Of a stretch of 64,000 nucleotides of DNA, positions 1-23,098 are shown one piece after another. The position numbers and the translations under genes are program-made. The DNA comes from Brachyhypopomus gauderio. Its lineage: Eukaryota; Chordata; Actinopteri; Gymnotiformes; Hypopomidae. The stretch lies in NCBI RefSeq assembly GCF_052324685.1, contig NC_135212.1, positions 22,024,137 to 22,088,136 of the forward strand, read 5' to 3'. Positions within the stretch are counted from its first letter, which is position 1, and every line of letters starts with the position of its first letter. A model generated the notes under the pieces. That model was not told the DNA's origin, searched no databases, and was given only the letters and a program-made list of their open reading frames with translations.

Positions 1-997
1 TAGGCTTTTGAGCACTTTGTGCATACTTCATAAGCATACTTGGCAAGTGGGCACTAGATTTTAAGGCCTACCTGAGCACACTTGGTAAGTGTGTGTCTGT
101 GCTGCACCACTGCCTGTGCATGTCTCGTAGGGGCGCATTGGGGTTTTTGCTGCTGCAAGCCTTATTTTTCCTCCCTCCTCCTCCTCGTGCTTTTAAGAGG
201 CAACAGGGTGCTATGCATTATTCATGTAATTTACTCAGTCAATCAATTTGGCCCCTCCTCCATCAGAGGGTGAGTGATGTCAGAATGCGAAATTAGCTGC
301 GATAGTGCTGCACCTGCAGAACCAAGACTGGCTCATGTTTTTGTAAATAGACTTTAGTATTTTGACATACAAATATTTGACACTGTTTTCTGTAATGATT
401 TTTTAAGAAGCAGACATGCATTGTCTTAGTAGTGGCAGCGTTTAACAGCATGTGAATCCCACTAGCAGGGCATGGTTCATGGTGTCCCCATAGCAAGGTT
501 CAAGGTTTTAGATTCGTATGTTTGATTGGTTCTATCCTTAGTGTGATTTATCTGGTTGCAAGGCCAAGTTGTTGGGCGTTAGGCAAAAGGTGTTCCTTGA
601 TTGTTTACATTAAAACTACTCAAGCCCTGTGGACCTGCTCGCTTCAGAAAAGCTTCCTGGCTCCCTAAGCGAAGCTTTTTGTTGCATGGGTTCTGTCTAC
701 CTACATCTGATTATTGCCGTTTAAGCCAGAGAACCATCTCAGAGCAGCAGGCTGCAGAATGTCAGGGCTGGCCTGCTGTGCTTTGGCTTTCCAACCCAGC
801 ACTGTCCGTTTCTTATCCAGACCCCTTATCAGAGGCCCACCCACAGGACATACACAGGACATGCGCGTGCAGTGTGCTGTTCTAGTCCTCCTGTAGGGTT
901 GCGTCACACCGGGTCTCGCTGGTTAGAGCCAAGGGGGAGAGGCAACACTGGAAACGCTACGTTTTTTGGCTTAGCAGCCTGTGCAATTTGTTTGCAG
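1..997. other. Noncoding, presumed sema4b intron
   Basis: No conserved exon was recognised in either strand. The first recognisable sema4b exon begins at 998 after a tttgcag acceptor, so this stretch is most simply the 3' part of a sema4b intron. The sema exon that should carry the preceding Cys-rich strand of the Sema domain was looked for and not found, so it lies left of the window. Confidence 0.6.
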
Positions 998-10985
<9,988 letters not shown>

Positions 10986-13552
10986 GACCATTTATGCGAA
11001 GCGCTACGGCGATGACGATGCAGTGTTGCAGTGAGGCTGCTGAGGACCAGAAACACTGAGGAAGGGGACACACTGAAAAGACTCCAAACTCGACACCATT
11101 GGACTCAACATACCATCTTTGTTTTTGTTTTTATTGTTGTTATTAATATTGCACTTTGGTCCATTGTTTTGTCTTTGGTGGTCTGTTCACATTTTCCTCT
11201 CAGTCACTGGTAGTTCTGTAGTGCCTTCAACAGCACAGCAGACAGAGATGAACAAGGCTCAGACTCTTAAGATGTGCTTAGGTGTGTCCAGAATGAGAGC
11301 AGTAAGTCCAGCGAGCTCTGTGACTGACATAATGGCCAATAGTAAGTAAGCCATGTTCCTAGCCCCATTCCGTCCTAGTTGTCTGATGTCATCACCGTTT
11401 GGTCATGTTGGTCATGTGATGCCATTGTTAGGTCATGTGATGTGATTACTAAGCTCCCACCCTTCCATTTGCATCACTGGTCATGTCATTGGATCATTAA
11501 TTTTCACCATTACATTGACCACCTCTCAATGGCTGATGGAACCAGAGGGACCTCAAGTTCAGGTGTGGACCATAAAGAAGCAGAGATATCTGCTAAGTAT
11601 GGCACCTAAAGATCAGAGAGTAAGCCTCTGTAAATGATACAATGTGAACAAGCTTGATAAAAGCCTCATGATATATATATGCAAGGCCTGTAGTTGTAAA
11701 TTATCGTGACCTCAGCACACAGCAGGCAGGCATACTATGCAAAGCACTGGGATTTTAGCAGGAAATGGAATTCCATCTAGAAAAGATAATGTAGAGCAGA
11801 CAGCACTCCTGCTACAATAACCAGAAGCCACATCTCCAGTATTGCTACTCAGAGATACAACACATACAATCTAGTATGCAGGTGGTACTGAGATGATGTT
11901 GCAATGATGGAGTCCAAACCAGGGCTCCATGTGGGCAGGGCCCAAGAATGATGTTCTGAGGAGTTTGGAGGAAATAATGAGGGAGGAAAGGCCTTAAAAG
12001 TTGAAGGACTACAAAGTCCAGGTATCCTATGGGCCAGTAGCTGAAGAGTTAGTCTTAGGGAGAACAATATTCATAGTCGTTTACAGAACCAAATTTGTAG
12101 TCTGTTGTGCCAAATATTCACATAATAAACTTCTAAATCTCTCATTGGCATTGAACATGACATAAGGGGTCTAAAAATCTTCAAAGGTCCAAAACTGAAG
12201 TAATTTCTTTCACCCACAAAAGTGCGATATAGACATTTTTATGCTAATAACTTTGTTCCTGTGAATTCAGCTTAAATCGCTGGAGATTCGTTTTACATTT
12301 CGACTGCATGAGCATCGTTGTGTACACCTCATGTGAATGCGTGTGATTAGTGCTTCACATTTCTGTTTTCATTAATGAAAAATGCCACGTTTACTATGTT
12401 GGAGCCAAGGATTAGGTGAACACAGCTCTGTTGGATGAGCATATGGGTGAAGTTACATTTCAGTTACTGGCTGGTTAGCATAGTGTGTTTCAAATTTTTG
12501 ACCGGACTTTGGCAGCTGCAGAATGAGTGAGAGAACTGCATACATAATGAATAATAAAAACATAATGTAATAACAAAATATTAACATGTCATATTCAGAA
12601 TACATGTATAGTTTAATTATACAAAATGTCATCATGGTTAAAAAAAATGCCATTTTCAGTGATTATTCTTGAACATTGTGACCTAATAATTTTCCAAAGA
12701 TGGACATCATTTTTTGCACCACTCGGGGTACGATGTATGAACTCATTGGAACTGCTCCAGTCAGAGCATGCAGACAAACATTTGTTTTGTGGAATGTAGT
12801 TAAAAAAAATAATTGAAAGTATTCCAAATCTATTCTTTAAGTGAAAAAGTGTCTTATTTAAGTTTTAGGCTAGATGTTTTTAATGTGAGAGATCTAATTT
12901 GAAACTATTTTGACAAAGTAGCCATGCATTAAGTATGCTACTGTGCTACTGATGGACTGGTGTTGTGGACATGTATATATGTATATATCTATGATATTGG
13001 TGTGGGGCTGGTTGAATGGTTTCGATGTTGTGTCTGAACACAAATAATGACACGGTGTCTGCTTCTTTCCCAGAATGTTGAAGCCTTCACTAAAGTCGAA
13101 TGGGGCTGTAATTTTTTTGACAATTCTGTAGCAAGTTTTAGACATTTTATTTGACACCTTTAAGGCTACACTTTGTGAATCAAAGGTGGTGTTTGTTGAC
13201 ATGTGAAGCATATACTGGTAGCCTTTCTGTGGCAACACTCCATCACATGCAAAGACTGCAAACCTTACACACATGACTCCTCTGATAGATGACACTGTCA
13301 AATTCACACTAGCATGCTCATTTCAAAAACTGATTCAGGATTGATTAGAGAAAATACCTTATGACTGAGGCCAGTAACTGCAAAATATGTTGGTTGAAAT
13401 GGCAAACACCATCATTTTGTCATATACAGTAGTTAGACGTGTCGAAAACCACTGAATGATGAATAGACATTTGTACTCCACTTTGCCACTGGACTATGTC
13501 TCCTCTGTGGAAAGGTTATCTAAACAGGTCCATAAAGGGCAGCCAATAATCT

Positions 13553-13607
<55 letters not shown>

Positions 13608-13620
13608 CCTCTCTCTCTCT
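13553..13620. repeat. (CT)n microsatellite
   Basis: CT repeat with a few interruptions (tatctac near 13601) within the presumed sema4b 3' UTR. Confidence 0.95.
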
Positions 13621-14111
13621 CTAACTTTCACTCTCACTTCCTATTTCTCTCCCACTCTTTCACTGTCTTTCTTTATATTAACTAAACATGTGTGTATTGT
13701 TTTTGTTTTTAAAATACCACAAATCAACATATTTCTAGAAACCATTTTCAAAGGTACATTGAAAATATTTATGAACAAAAACACTTTTCCAGTGCTCCTT
13801 ATCAGAGTAGACAAATGTGAATACACCCAACTTTTTATTTTGTGTCAGTACTGGGGTTAGAGAGCTTCAGTCAACTATACTCTTAAATGCTCTATCCAAA
13901 TCCATTCTTGATGACAGTGCACCAAGTCACTCTGACTTATTGTAAGTTAACGTCTTGTGAACGTTGTTGTAAAGGTGTATTTGTAAAGTTCGCTGCCAAT
14001 GTAAAAAAAAAAGAACAAATGTTGTGAAATGTACTTTTTGTATTATACATCAACTACTGTTTCTGTTTTTATTATACTGTACATAAAAGCGCACTTTATT
14101 TTAATTTTATA

Positions 14112-14126
14112 AATAAAAGTAATAAA
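14112..14126 (+). terminator. Polyadenylation signals of sema4b
   Basis: Two AATAAA hexamers nine bases apart, followed by AT-rich sequence. They are the last strong signals before the rasef-like gene. Confidence 0.5.
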
Positions 14127-14130
14127 ACAC

Positions 14131-14431
14131 AGAAATGTTTTGAATCAAAGTTCCACATTATTTTTAAAAGGTAATAGAAATGTAAATCATTGAGCACTGA
14201 TTTTTCATTGAGCATTTCTAATAGCAGTGCTAATAGGATATGTTTGATTAATATAGAAGAAAATAAATTTAAAGGTAACTAAATTAAAAAGGTTTGTGTA
14301 ATGTGCTCCATGACTGCACTAAAACAGTTTAACACTAAAATCTCTTAAAATAACCAGAAAATTATGTAAAATAAAATGAAATAAATCCAGATCACTTGGT
14401 TTTGTTAGAAGAATTGTATTTTAAATCAAGG

Positions 14432-14471
<40 letters not shown>

Positions 14472-16440
14472 ATATATGTAATACATTGTCTTTATTTCTG
14501 AGTTCACAAGATATAATCAGTATACAAAATAATACAGGAAGAGTAGAGGTAGAACTATATTTAGCAGTGACTAAACCTCAGCTGAACACACCTATTTGTT
14601 AGTTTACATAACAGTTCTAATATGGTTCTCCTGTGAAACACTTTGGGAAAAACCTACAGCTTTGTAATATAACAAAGTTAGAAAAATATGAAGTACTAGT
14701 TGTCTTACTGAATTTCTTCTTGCTGCTCAAAACGCACTAGGAAATACTAAATTTCGTGTATAAAATACTCAAAATCTGCTATTAATGAACAAAGCCAAAT
14801 CCCTCCCTATTGTTTGTGTTCATGTTAACAGGAACTAAGCTTTTGGTGGAAGGAGGAAGTAGAATACAGAACAGATTCAAAGCCAAAGTTCACTACTAGT
14901 CAGACATTTACACAAAATATCTGGAATTCACCACATGACCACCGTCCATGAAAGGAAACTGGAGCCTCAGTGGTAGGTCTGTGGTGTAGAATTCATTTCA
15001 ACTTTGGGGGTGGGAGGGGGGGCAGGGCAGGTTTATTATTTACTCACACCACCTAACCTAACACATTATATTAGTGTGAGCAGGACATTATATTAGTGTG
15101 AGGGGGACACACAAACGTCACTCTTCCCTCCCCTATTTCCCTCTCCCAAAACTACACCTATGGAGCTGTAAGCAGTCTTACTGAGCACAAGGCAAATCAT
15201 AATGTGCACCCAGAATAAATATCAAACAGCTCCTCTCCCTGGTGGTGTTCTGATGATGTCTATCCCGGGGTAGTCCTGCCAGTGGGCAACATGCCTGATC
15301 TCGCAGGAGTCTTCATCTGAACAACACTGCCATCACTTGGCATCTCTGTGCAATGTATTCCACACAAAATCTACTCATCTCTGTGACTTCCAAGAAACAT
15401 TAACTAACTAATCTAACTAAATGGTCTGTGTTGTTGTTTTTTTAACCTGTGAACATAATTTGATATTGATTAAGATGACATTATTAAAGAATTAAGACAT
15501 CAAACAATACTTGAATACACAAGCAAAAGGAGAATAACCAAAAGTAAACAATAAAGCACAAAATGCTCTAAAGATAGGATGTTTATCAGGTTTATTATTT
15601 ACTCAATCCTTTAAGCTAATGCTTTCTTCCATATATGGGCGGTTAATAATTTAGCTTCCTTAGCATCATTCCTTTTTTGTGTGTGGTTATCTCAGAAATG
15701 TTAAAAAAATTTAACGATGGCTGTGTCTTTTGTACACAAATCCATTTGCTATAGTCTCGGGTGGAGTCCACTGTTTGCACAATGACTGGAAAGACTAAGT
15801 CAGAAAGAGAGACTTATATGAATGTCATAAGAACGTAGGCCAGAGGATGCACTAAATCATAGCATAGTTCAAGACAGCACATCTTCTTGGTTTTCTGAAG
15901 GTAGTAGGCTGGATGGAATGAATCTGGAATGAAAATGGTGAATCATAGGGCATGTAGCAGAAACAGGAATTCTCCTGTAACTTCATAGGTGGAGCTGCAC
16001 AAATAAATTCACAACAAAAGACAGAGAACTAGAGATAAGACGCAGTACACACCTGAAAGGGAAATAAAGTTTCTGCCAATTGTGGTGACTGAGGTAGCAG
16101 GAGATGTTACATACACTGCATACAGGAGGGCCTTTGAACATGTCAGAGGTTTCAAAGATTTCAGTCTCAAGGAATCTGGCTGCTCATTTAATCCTGCTGC
16201 TCACACAAGTATTTTTGTGCCATGTTTTTTTAGTCCATGAAACCTAAATGTCTGATTACATATTTCAGTAAGCTTCACAATTTTGCTATGGGGAATATTG
16301 CTATTTTTTGGAAACACCAAAAAACTTTTCTGTGTAGATAGCTTTGACTTTTCAACCTTAGACAGTGTGGGATACACAGACCGTAGGACACACAAAAATT
16401 GCGTTAATCGAACACACCTACTATTGTGAGTGGACCTGCA
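14131..16440. other. Intergenic, sema4b to rasef-like
   Basis: AT-rich noncoding sequence with an (AT)n tract at 14434-14466 and a near-duplicate 18-bp tandem (acattatattagtgtgag) at about 15063-15105. No gene was recognised on either strand. Confidence 0.6.
14434..14466. repeat. (AT)n microsatellite
   Basis: About 16 AT units. Confidence 0.95.
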
Positions 16441-16762
16441 CCTGGACACACCTTTTCCCCGCCCTCCTTCACTGTCAACCAATCGCAGTTTGAGAGGAAC
16501 GCTCGACGCGAGGTAATAATTACTGGTCTGTCTAAAGCGTTTATTTCAATTCACTTATTCAACTCCAGTTTTATTATTTTAACGTCCGCAAGCTTTTACC
16601 TGCTTATATATATTGGGTGGAAGATATTTTTCTGTGCGCTGTGTTCTGGTCTCGAAAAGTATCCTGTTCAGTCTTCTCCTGAGAAGAGGGGGAAACTCTT
16701 GTTCTCACGTTCAGTGGGGATTACCAATGTCGTACAGCAGACTAGTCAAAATAAATGAAAAT
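16440..16762 (+). promoter_or_regulatory. Candidate promoter and 5' UTR of the rasef-like gene
   Basis: Contains a GC-box-like ccccgccc at 16457-16464 and CCAAT at 16479-16483, with a local rise in CpG just upstream of the first coding exon. The transcription start is not determinable. An in-frame ATG at 16727 has a weak context (C at -3); the ATG at 16763 has A at -3 and G at +4 and fits the length of the RASEF N-terminus better. Confidence 0.4.
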
Positions 16763-19525
16763 ATGGATACACCTGACCTTCGTAGACTGTTTTCCGCATG
16801 TGATGGAAACAGGTCCGGGAGAATTGAATACGAAGACTTCACTACTGTTTGCAGAGACCTTAACGTTCCTGTCGGTGAGATAAGAACTTTGTTCAACAAA
16901 TTCGATGTGGACGGAGACGGATGCATTAATTACAGCGATTTCTGTTCAAGCTTCAACGAAGTATCTGAAACTCTGAATTTGGCTTTATTGGGCCAAAGTG
17001 GTCAGAGCTATGGAAGTGCTTGGGATGAGTTTGAAAACACTTTGGACGGAGATGTGGCCTACTATTTGGGAAGGTATGTCTAAGAAAAAAGAAAACGAAC
17101 CCTTACTAACATTTAACATGGTTTATCAACTTTAAAAGGTCGGAGTCTTTAATAATTAAAATATTAAAATAACACTGTATGTAACTCGGTCCGGTTCAGC
17201 AATACCCATTTTTTTCAGTTTGCTTGAATCCATTGACAGTTGATTGGCTACAATAGTATGTCTATTAGTTTTATTGTAAAGCAGCACGCATCCAGCACGC
17301 CCCTGATTAAGGGGCGTGGCGTGAGTTTCACTCCAACAACATGGGCTTCATTCCCGGCTGTAGTGCACTAAGGCAAAACGGACTAGGATTTTGGAATTTA
17401 AAAATGTAAATTTCCAAGGTCCACTTCCCATGGTATTATTGCATTAAACCCAAAACTGTTTTGTGCATTTTATTCTTCGAGGAATATTAGAGATGAATAA
17501 AAGTTAAAAAGTTACTTTATTCATTGGTTACTTTATTGTGAGAATATAATTTAATATAATCTGTGGGTCTACATGAAGTCACTCTATGATTCTGCGACTC
17601 GTGCTGTAGGTTATGGGATCCTCTGAGCGAGCTGTACCAACAGATCCATGCTTCATCAGACGTGTTGCTCCTGCAGCAGTATGAGGATCTGATCAAAGCC
17701 CTGGTGGTGGAGAGCAGAGAGCACCGGCTGGAGAACGATCAGCTGGAGACCAGCCTGAGACGGTGAGACCACCGGGCCAGAGTGGGTCTGAGGCACTGGA
17801 GCAAGACTTCCCAAAAGTTATTCCATTCAATTTGAACTTTGGGAGGGTTTGGAAGTGGAGACTAGGGCTTTTTAATTTATTTATTTGTTTGGGGGGGGGG
17901 GTTTTCCTCAAAGAGGTTGGAGTGCTGTAGTGATTGAAACGCACTAAATGTCCAGATAATTACATCTCACAGCTCTGACCCCAGTTTAAGATGGACTTGT
18001 AATGGAAGACTTTGCTTTTACAACCACTGAATTGTGTAGTTGGATATAGATCACTCTTAATGAGGAACGCCCTCAAATTCCTTGAGGAATGAATAGAATG
18101 GATTCAAACTCGTGCTTATTAGAAATCTACTGAATACTTTGAATTTGCATGAAGGTTTAAAAATCGTTACATGTGGTGTCTTGAGGACATGGAAGGTGTT
18201 TGACCTCACGGAATCGTTCTTTAATCAGTTTAGCGGAGGATGTTGTTTTAAGCACTCCTCCATCACATGTGGAACCTGGTGTTGGTGTTTGCACAGCTCC
18301 TATATATGCTCCTTTATTATATGACTAAAGGAGCAGCCGCCCGTGTGTCACGTGTATCGTGGCATTTTATTTATTTATTTTTACTTTTTTTGTCTTCGCT
18401 CAAGCAGGAAGGTTGTCAGAACATTGTGAAAGATGACTCTTCTGGGCCCAGATTATTATTATTTTTTGCTCTTGAGACGATGTCATTTGTGACACTTGTA
18501 TGATGTTAGAAATGGTTTCAGAATGGCAATTGAGGAAGATCATACCATGCAGATTTTGAGACTGGGTCCTGAATCTAGCTACTTACTAAAATATGAAATT
18601 TGTGTAACCTATTTCCTATACAAATCCTTAGTTATGAACGGCCTTAAAGGTAATGCTGAGTATTGCAGTTCATTTTACCATCCAGTAGGTGGAGATAAGG
18701 AAATCCCATTAGTAACTAAAATGTAGATTTTACCAGCCTGTTGTTTATATTGTGGTGACCGTAGAAAAGTCATATACATTTTTGCACCTCAAAACTTAAT
18801 TAATATTCTATTATTATTATTGATGGGTAAAGAATCCGTCTATGGGCAGACCTGGAAGAGCTCTGTGTAAACCATAGGCTACTCTTTCGAATTATGTCAT
18901 TGGAAAGAAAAATTAAATAAAAAATAACATGGGTAGGTACTAGATCAGGGGCGGCCAACCCGTCAGAGACCAAGGGCGTACTCACACTAGGCACGGTTTA
19001 CTGGTTCCGTGCTGGGGCCCGGTTATCCCCCCCTCCCCACTCCCCCTCTGGCCTGCACTCACACTGGCTTCAGCAACCCGGCCCGAGCACGCTTACGTCA
19101 TCACAACGCCGCTTTATTTGGAAAAAAAGCGCGCTCGCACAACACTATGGAGTTCACGATTCTCTTTTTATTGTATTTTTGGAGTCGTTTTGGGAGTGCA
19201 GAAACACTGTGCAAGCACAGATTTATCGATAATTTAACACAACGATTGTCTGCTAATCGCTTTGCCGCTATGACTGTTTAACGTGAGCATCGCATCACTG
19301 ACGTCATGTTTGAGTTCCAGCGAAATGAACCAATCAGACGAGGCACCAAGCGGGCCCGGGCACGGATAGCGCTCACACTAGAAGCGAACCGTGCCCGAGT
19401 CCACATGAATCGTGCCCTGGTCCACCTCTTCAAGCGGGCCCGAGCACGGTTAACTGATCCGGGCCCGGGGGGGGGGGGGGGGGGGGGGGTGTAATGGACA
19501 AAAAATAAGTATTATATCGCGATCG

Positions 19526-19590
<65 letters not shown>

Positions 19591-22500
19591 CACACAAAAT
19601 CGATCGATCGTCAGAAGCGAATTAGTACTCGTGTGAGCATGTGAAGACAGTCAAATGCGTGTTTTCCACTACGCCGGTTTTAAAAGTATTAGCGGCTTGC
19701 TAGGCTTGTAAACCAACCGCGCAGCACGAAGATGTAACCGTGTGTCGCCCTCAGAGTTGATGAGGTAACCGGGCCACGACACAGACCGTTAGTGCAGGTG
19801 AGAGTGTGGACCGGCTGGGGAGCCGCATGAAACCAGGCAAAGAGCCGCTCCTGTACTAGGTCATGTTAACCACACATTGTTTAGAATTTAAACAAATGGG
19901 CAAAATGGTGAGTTTTCTTTCCAATCTATTAAAATGGATAGAATTTATTAATTTCTTTCTGTGGGTGAAGGGGGATTCAAAATCTGTATTTTAAGACCCA
20001 GAGTGTTCCAGGAAGAAAGAAGCACATTAGTGTAACATTGCCTAACTGGTTTCACATTTCCATACTGAGGGGGAATTGGAATGGAATTACTTTTTCCATT
20101 TTAATGCACATCTTTTTTTAAGGTTAATTTTAAATATAGTTTTCATATTGTTATTTCTGCTTCAGGCAAAATCCAAAGAGGGACTGTGTATATGTGCACA
20201 ATCATCATAGAAGTGAAACATTTAGCATTGCAGTGCAGTACTTGTGTGTTTAGCTGGTCATCTTTGTGAGCTCATGTTCACCTTCAGTTTTTGATGTATA
20301 GGGAAATCTCGGGACAAGTTTTCAGCTTCTGGACTTGAAAGCAATTAAATTCTTTACATATGTAATTTCCTTGCCAGAGGATACCCATAATTGATACTGG
20401 TTATTGATATCAATCCATTGGTCACATTTACCACAGGAATGCATCTTAAATGCACGTCTGTTTTGACATCAATTTGTTTTATCAGAGTAGTCTGTTGTTT
20501 ATGGTTGATTTCTGCTGGTGAAGAGATGGTGTTGGGAAGTTGTCAGTGGCCAGGCACTATGTACAGATCTCCTGCAGTATGGGACCATTTATTATCTCGC
20601 TTGTCAAAGGTCCTCAGAATGTCCATGTGTGTGCTATAAACCACCGCATGCCGGTGTTTAATCAGCAAGCTGATATACCACACCTGTTAAGTGAATGGAT
20701 TCACTTGGCAAAGCATTTTGTACACATGGAAAAAAAACACAGATCTGTATTTAATCTCGTGAAACACTGGACAAAAATATGGCATTGCATTTAAAATGTG
20801 AATGGACCACAGAGCATCTACCTTTTTCATGAGTAACATGAAGACTATATATATACATACATGTATATGTGTGTGTGTATACAATCTACACATACATGGT
20901 TACACACCAGGTATATGTATGTAATCATATTTAAACTGTGAGGTTTATATATGTTTTTAGAGACGTGCTCTGTATAGCGAGTGCTGTGGTTCAAGTCCTT
21001 GGCATAGAAGGAATCTTTTTTTTTTTTTTTAAATAAAGAAAACAACCCCACCTATGGCTCCTGGCCACTGTAGAGGTTGGTTCAGTTAAGTCACCTGATG
21101 ATTCTGAACCTGATATGAATGTTTAACTTGTATGAATATTTAACAGTTAGACTCTTAAGGCGGTCTTGGAATGTAGACATGTGTAAACTGGGTGGATTAG
21201 GAACTGCTCTGGACTGAGCCTCTTCTGACTACGCATTTGATGAGCAAAGAAGTGGATTATTACTTGGATTATAGTTTGACATGCATTGGGGGCATTTCCC
21301 TGTGCACCAACAGGACGGAGGAGATGGCGAGCGCTCAGCTGGTGGAGATGGAGGAAGACCTCCAGCAGCAGCTGAACAGTGTGGAGCAGAGAGTGCGTCA
21401 GGAGGTGAGTCCAGCTACACCATGCTCGCTTTACATTTAGATCACATTACCCCCTCTCCCAAGCCTTTCTAAATGCTGATTTAGAGAAGGGCCAAGTCTT
21501 GCATTTCTTTTAAATGTTTCAGTCCAATATGGAAACTTTGTTGAGACTGTCCAAGCTAAGTGTGTGATTTCAGCTAAACTCCATATAACAGGGTAAATGT
21601 TAAAGCAGTACATTCCAGCATGCTTCTTTATTTGGTGAATCAAAAGTTTAGAATTGTTTTAGAAATGGGGGGGGGGGGTGTTTCTGAACATTTATATGAA
21701 CATTTCATGAAGTTCCTGTCAGCTGGAATAATTTTTCACTGTCATGCAATGGTTTAACTGCATTCCTGTAGCTCCGAGGGGATTTAAGAGGTGTGCCAGT
21801 TAGCCAGGCCCTTCACTCACAAAGGCCCCTCTATGGCTTTTTGTAAAGGCCTCTTTATTAGACTTGTGTATATGAGCGAAATGGTCTTCTCGGCTTTCAT
21901 GGACACAGGAGCAGAAGAAGACAGACAGCACTGTTGCCACGATCCAGATCAAGCATAGAAACGAACTAGCAGACCTGCAGGCAACCGTGGACAGACTTAC
22001 AGAGGTACTACAAATAAATAAACAAACAGTGTCTCTGTATGGTGCAGCAATGCACCAAGGACACACGCTGTCCTGTGCTGCTGTTCTGTGGACGTTTTTG
22101 AAATTATTTTTTGTCTACATTTACACTGTGCAGTGTAGCTACCAAGCTGAAGGATAATCGTGTGTTTTATTTAGCATCAAGAAGAGGCTGAGCTGAACAG
22201 CCCCAGAGATGAAGTCATCAAGTACAGGAATGAGGTGCAGGAGCTGACTCAGGTATGGAGATGTTGAAACATACTGCTCCAGAAGTTCATTATTGTTCAC
22301 AAGCCTTCATTTTAAGTGATTCACCCAAATCAGTCTTTTTGTTTTTAAAACAAATAGCCATGTTGTAGTATTTTCCCATTTGTGACCCATTTGCCAAACT
22401 ATAACGAATTTCCAGTGGTGCTTTGCCATTGGCTAATTGCCTGTGCACTTTGGTTCAAGACTAAGTTTAATTCAGGGGCAGTCATGGTCCTGTGGTAGAG

Positions 22501-23059
22501 AACTGGTCTTGTGACTGGAGGGTCGTGGGTTCGATTCCCAGGCCTGAGGCCATGACTAAGGTGCCCTTGAGCAAGGCACTTAACACCTACTGCTCCCTGG
22601 GCGCCGGGCTAGGGCTGCCCACCGCTTTGGGCATGTGTGCACCACAGCCCCCTAGTAATCACTAGTATATGTTTGTGTGTGTGTGTTCTAATTGCACAGA
22701 TGGACAAATTGGACAAATTTCGATTGCGGTGTAAATTCACAATTGACAAAAAAATATGGCACATTTAAATTCATCTCGGGGACATTAGTCCTCGAAGTAA
22801 TACTGCATGCAGTTTAATAATTGTATTTGTAAGTCTCATCACCAAGATCGGGATGTTGAACTAAAGTGCTGTTTGGCAAGGATGATCTAGGTCTTGCACC
22901 TAATTGGATTAAATATGCACCATAGCCTACCATTGCAATAATCTACTGTTTGAGTCCACACTTCCTGTGGAGATGAGTTTTAGTGACATTGGTTTGATTT
23001 GAAGAAGTGTGCTTTTCACCTTGTGTTCTAAAACCAGAGCACTAAAACCTGAGTACTTA

Positions 23060-23098
<39 letters not shown>

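Larger units (their letters stand above)
10986..14130 (+). other. sema4b: sema4b 3' UTR (inferred)
   Basis: No coding sequence follows the TGA at 10983-10985. The stretch is AT-rich and ends in two closely spaced AATAAA hexamers at 14112-14117 and 14121-14126. A UTR of about 3.1 kb is inferred; earlier AATAAA motifs near 12125 and 12553 could give shorter forms. A (CT)n tract lies at 13553-13620. Confidence 0.55.
18951..19860. mobile_element. hAT-like remnant interrupted by a GC-rich element
   Basis: The left edge CAGGGGCGGCCAACC (18951 on) has the CAGGG/GGCCAACC form common at hAT ends. Sequence of the usual hAT interior type (gagccgcatgaaaccaggca) reappears near 19820. Between them, from about 18973 to 19490, lies a GC-rich block with repeated gggcccg and cgtgccc motifs and two copies of ctcacacta, ending in a run of about 24 G. 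I read this as one element inserted in another. No transposase was seen and family names are not assigned. Confidence 0.5.
17763..21313 (+). other. rasef-like intron 2, 3.55 kb
   Basis: Contains a nested repeat block at 18951-19860 and an (AT)n tract at 19531-19584. A poly-G run lies at 17890-17900 and A/T runs near 21018. The remainder is noncoding. Confidence 0.75.

Noticed and set aside
16613..16762. Upstream in-frame start MGGRYF for the rasef-like protein
   Set aside because: The extra 50 residues are not RASEF-like and overlap the presumed promoter and 5' UTR; the ATG at 16763 has the better context.
20980..21000. tRNA-like ggttcaagtcc
   Set aside because: No A box or acceptor stem around it.
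22528..22538. Possible tRNA gene (B box GGTTCGATTCC)
   Set aside because: The cloverleaf does not close and the same head recurs in two other places with long non-tRNA bodies; it is a SINE.
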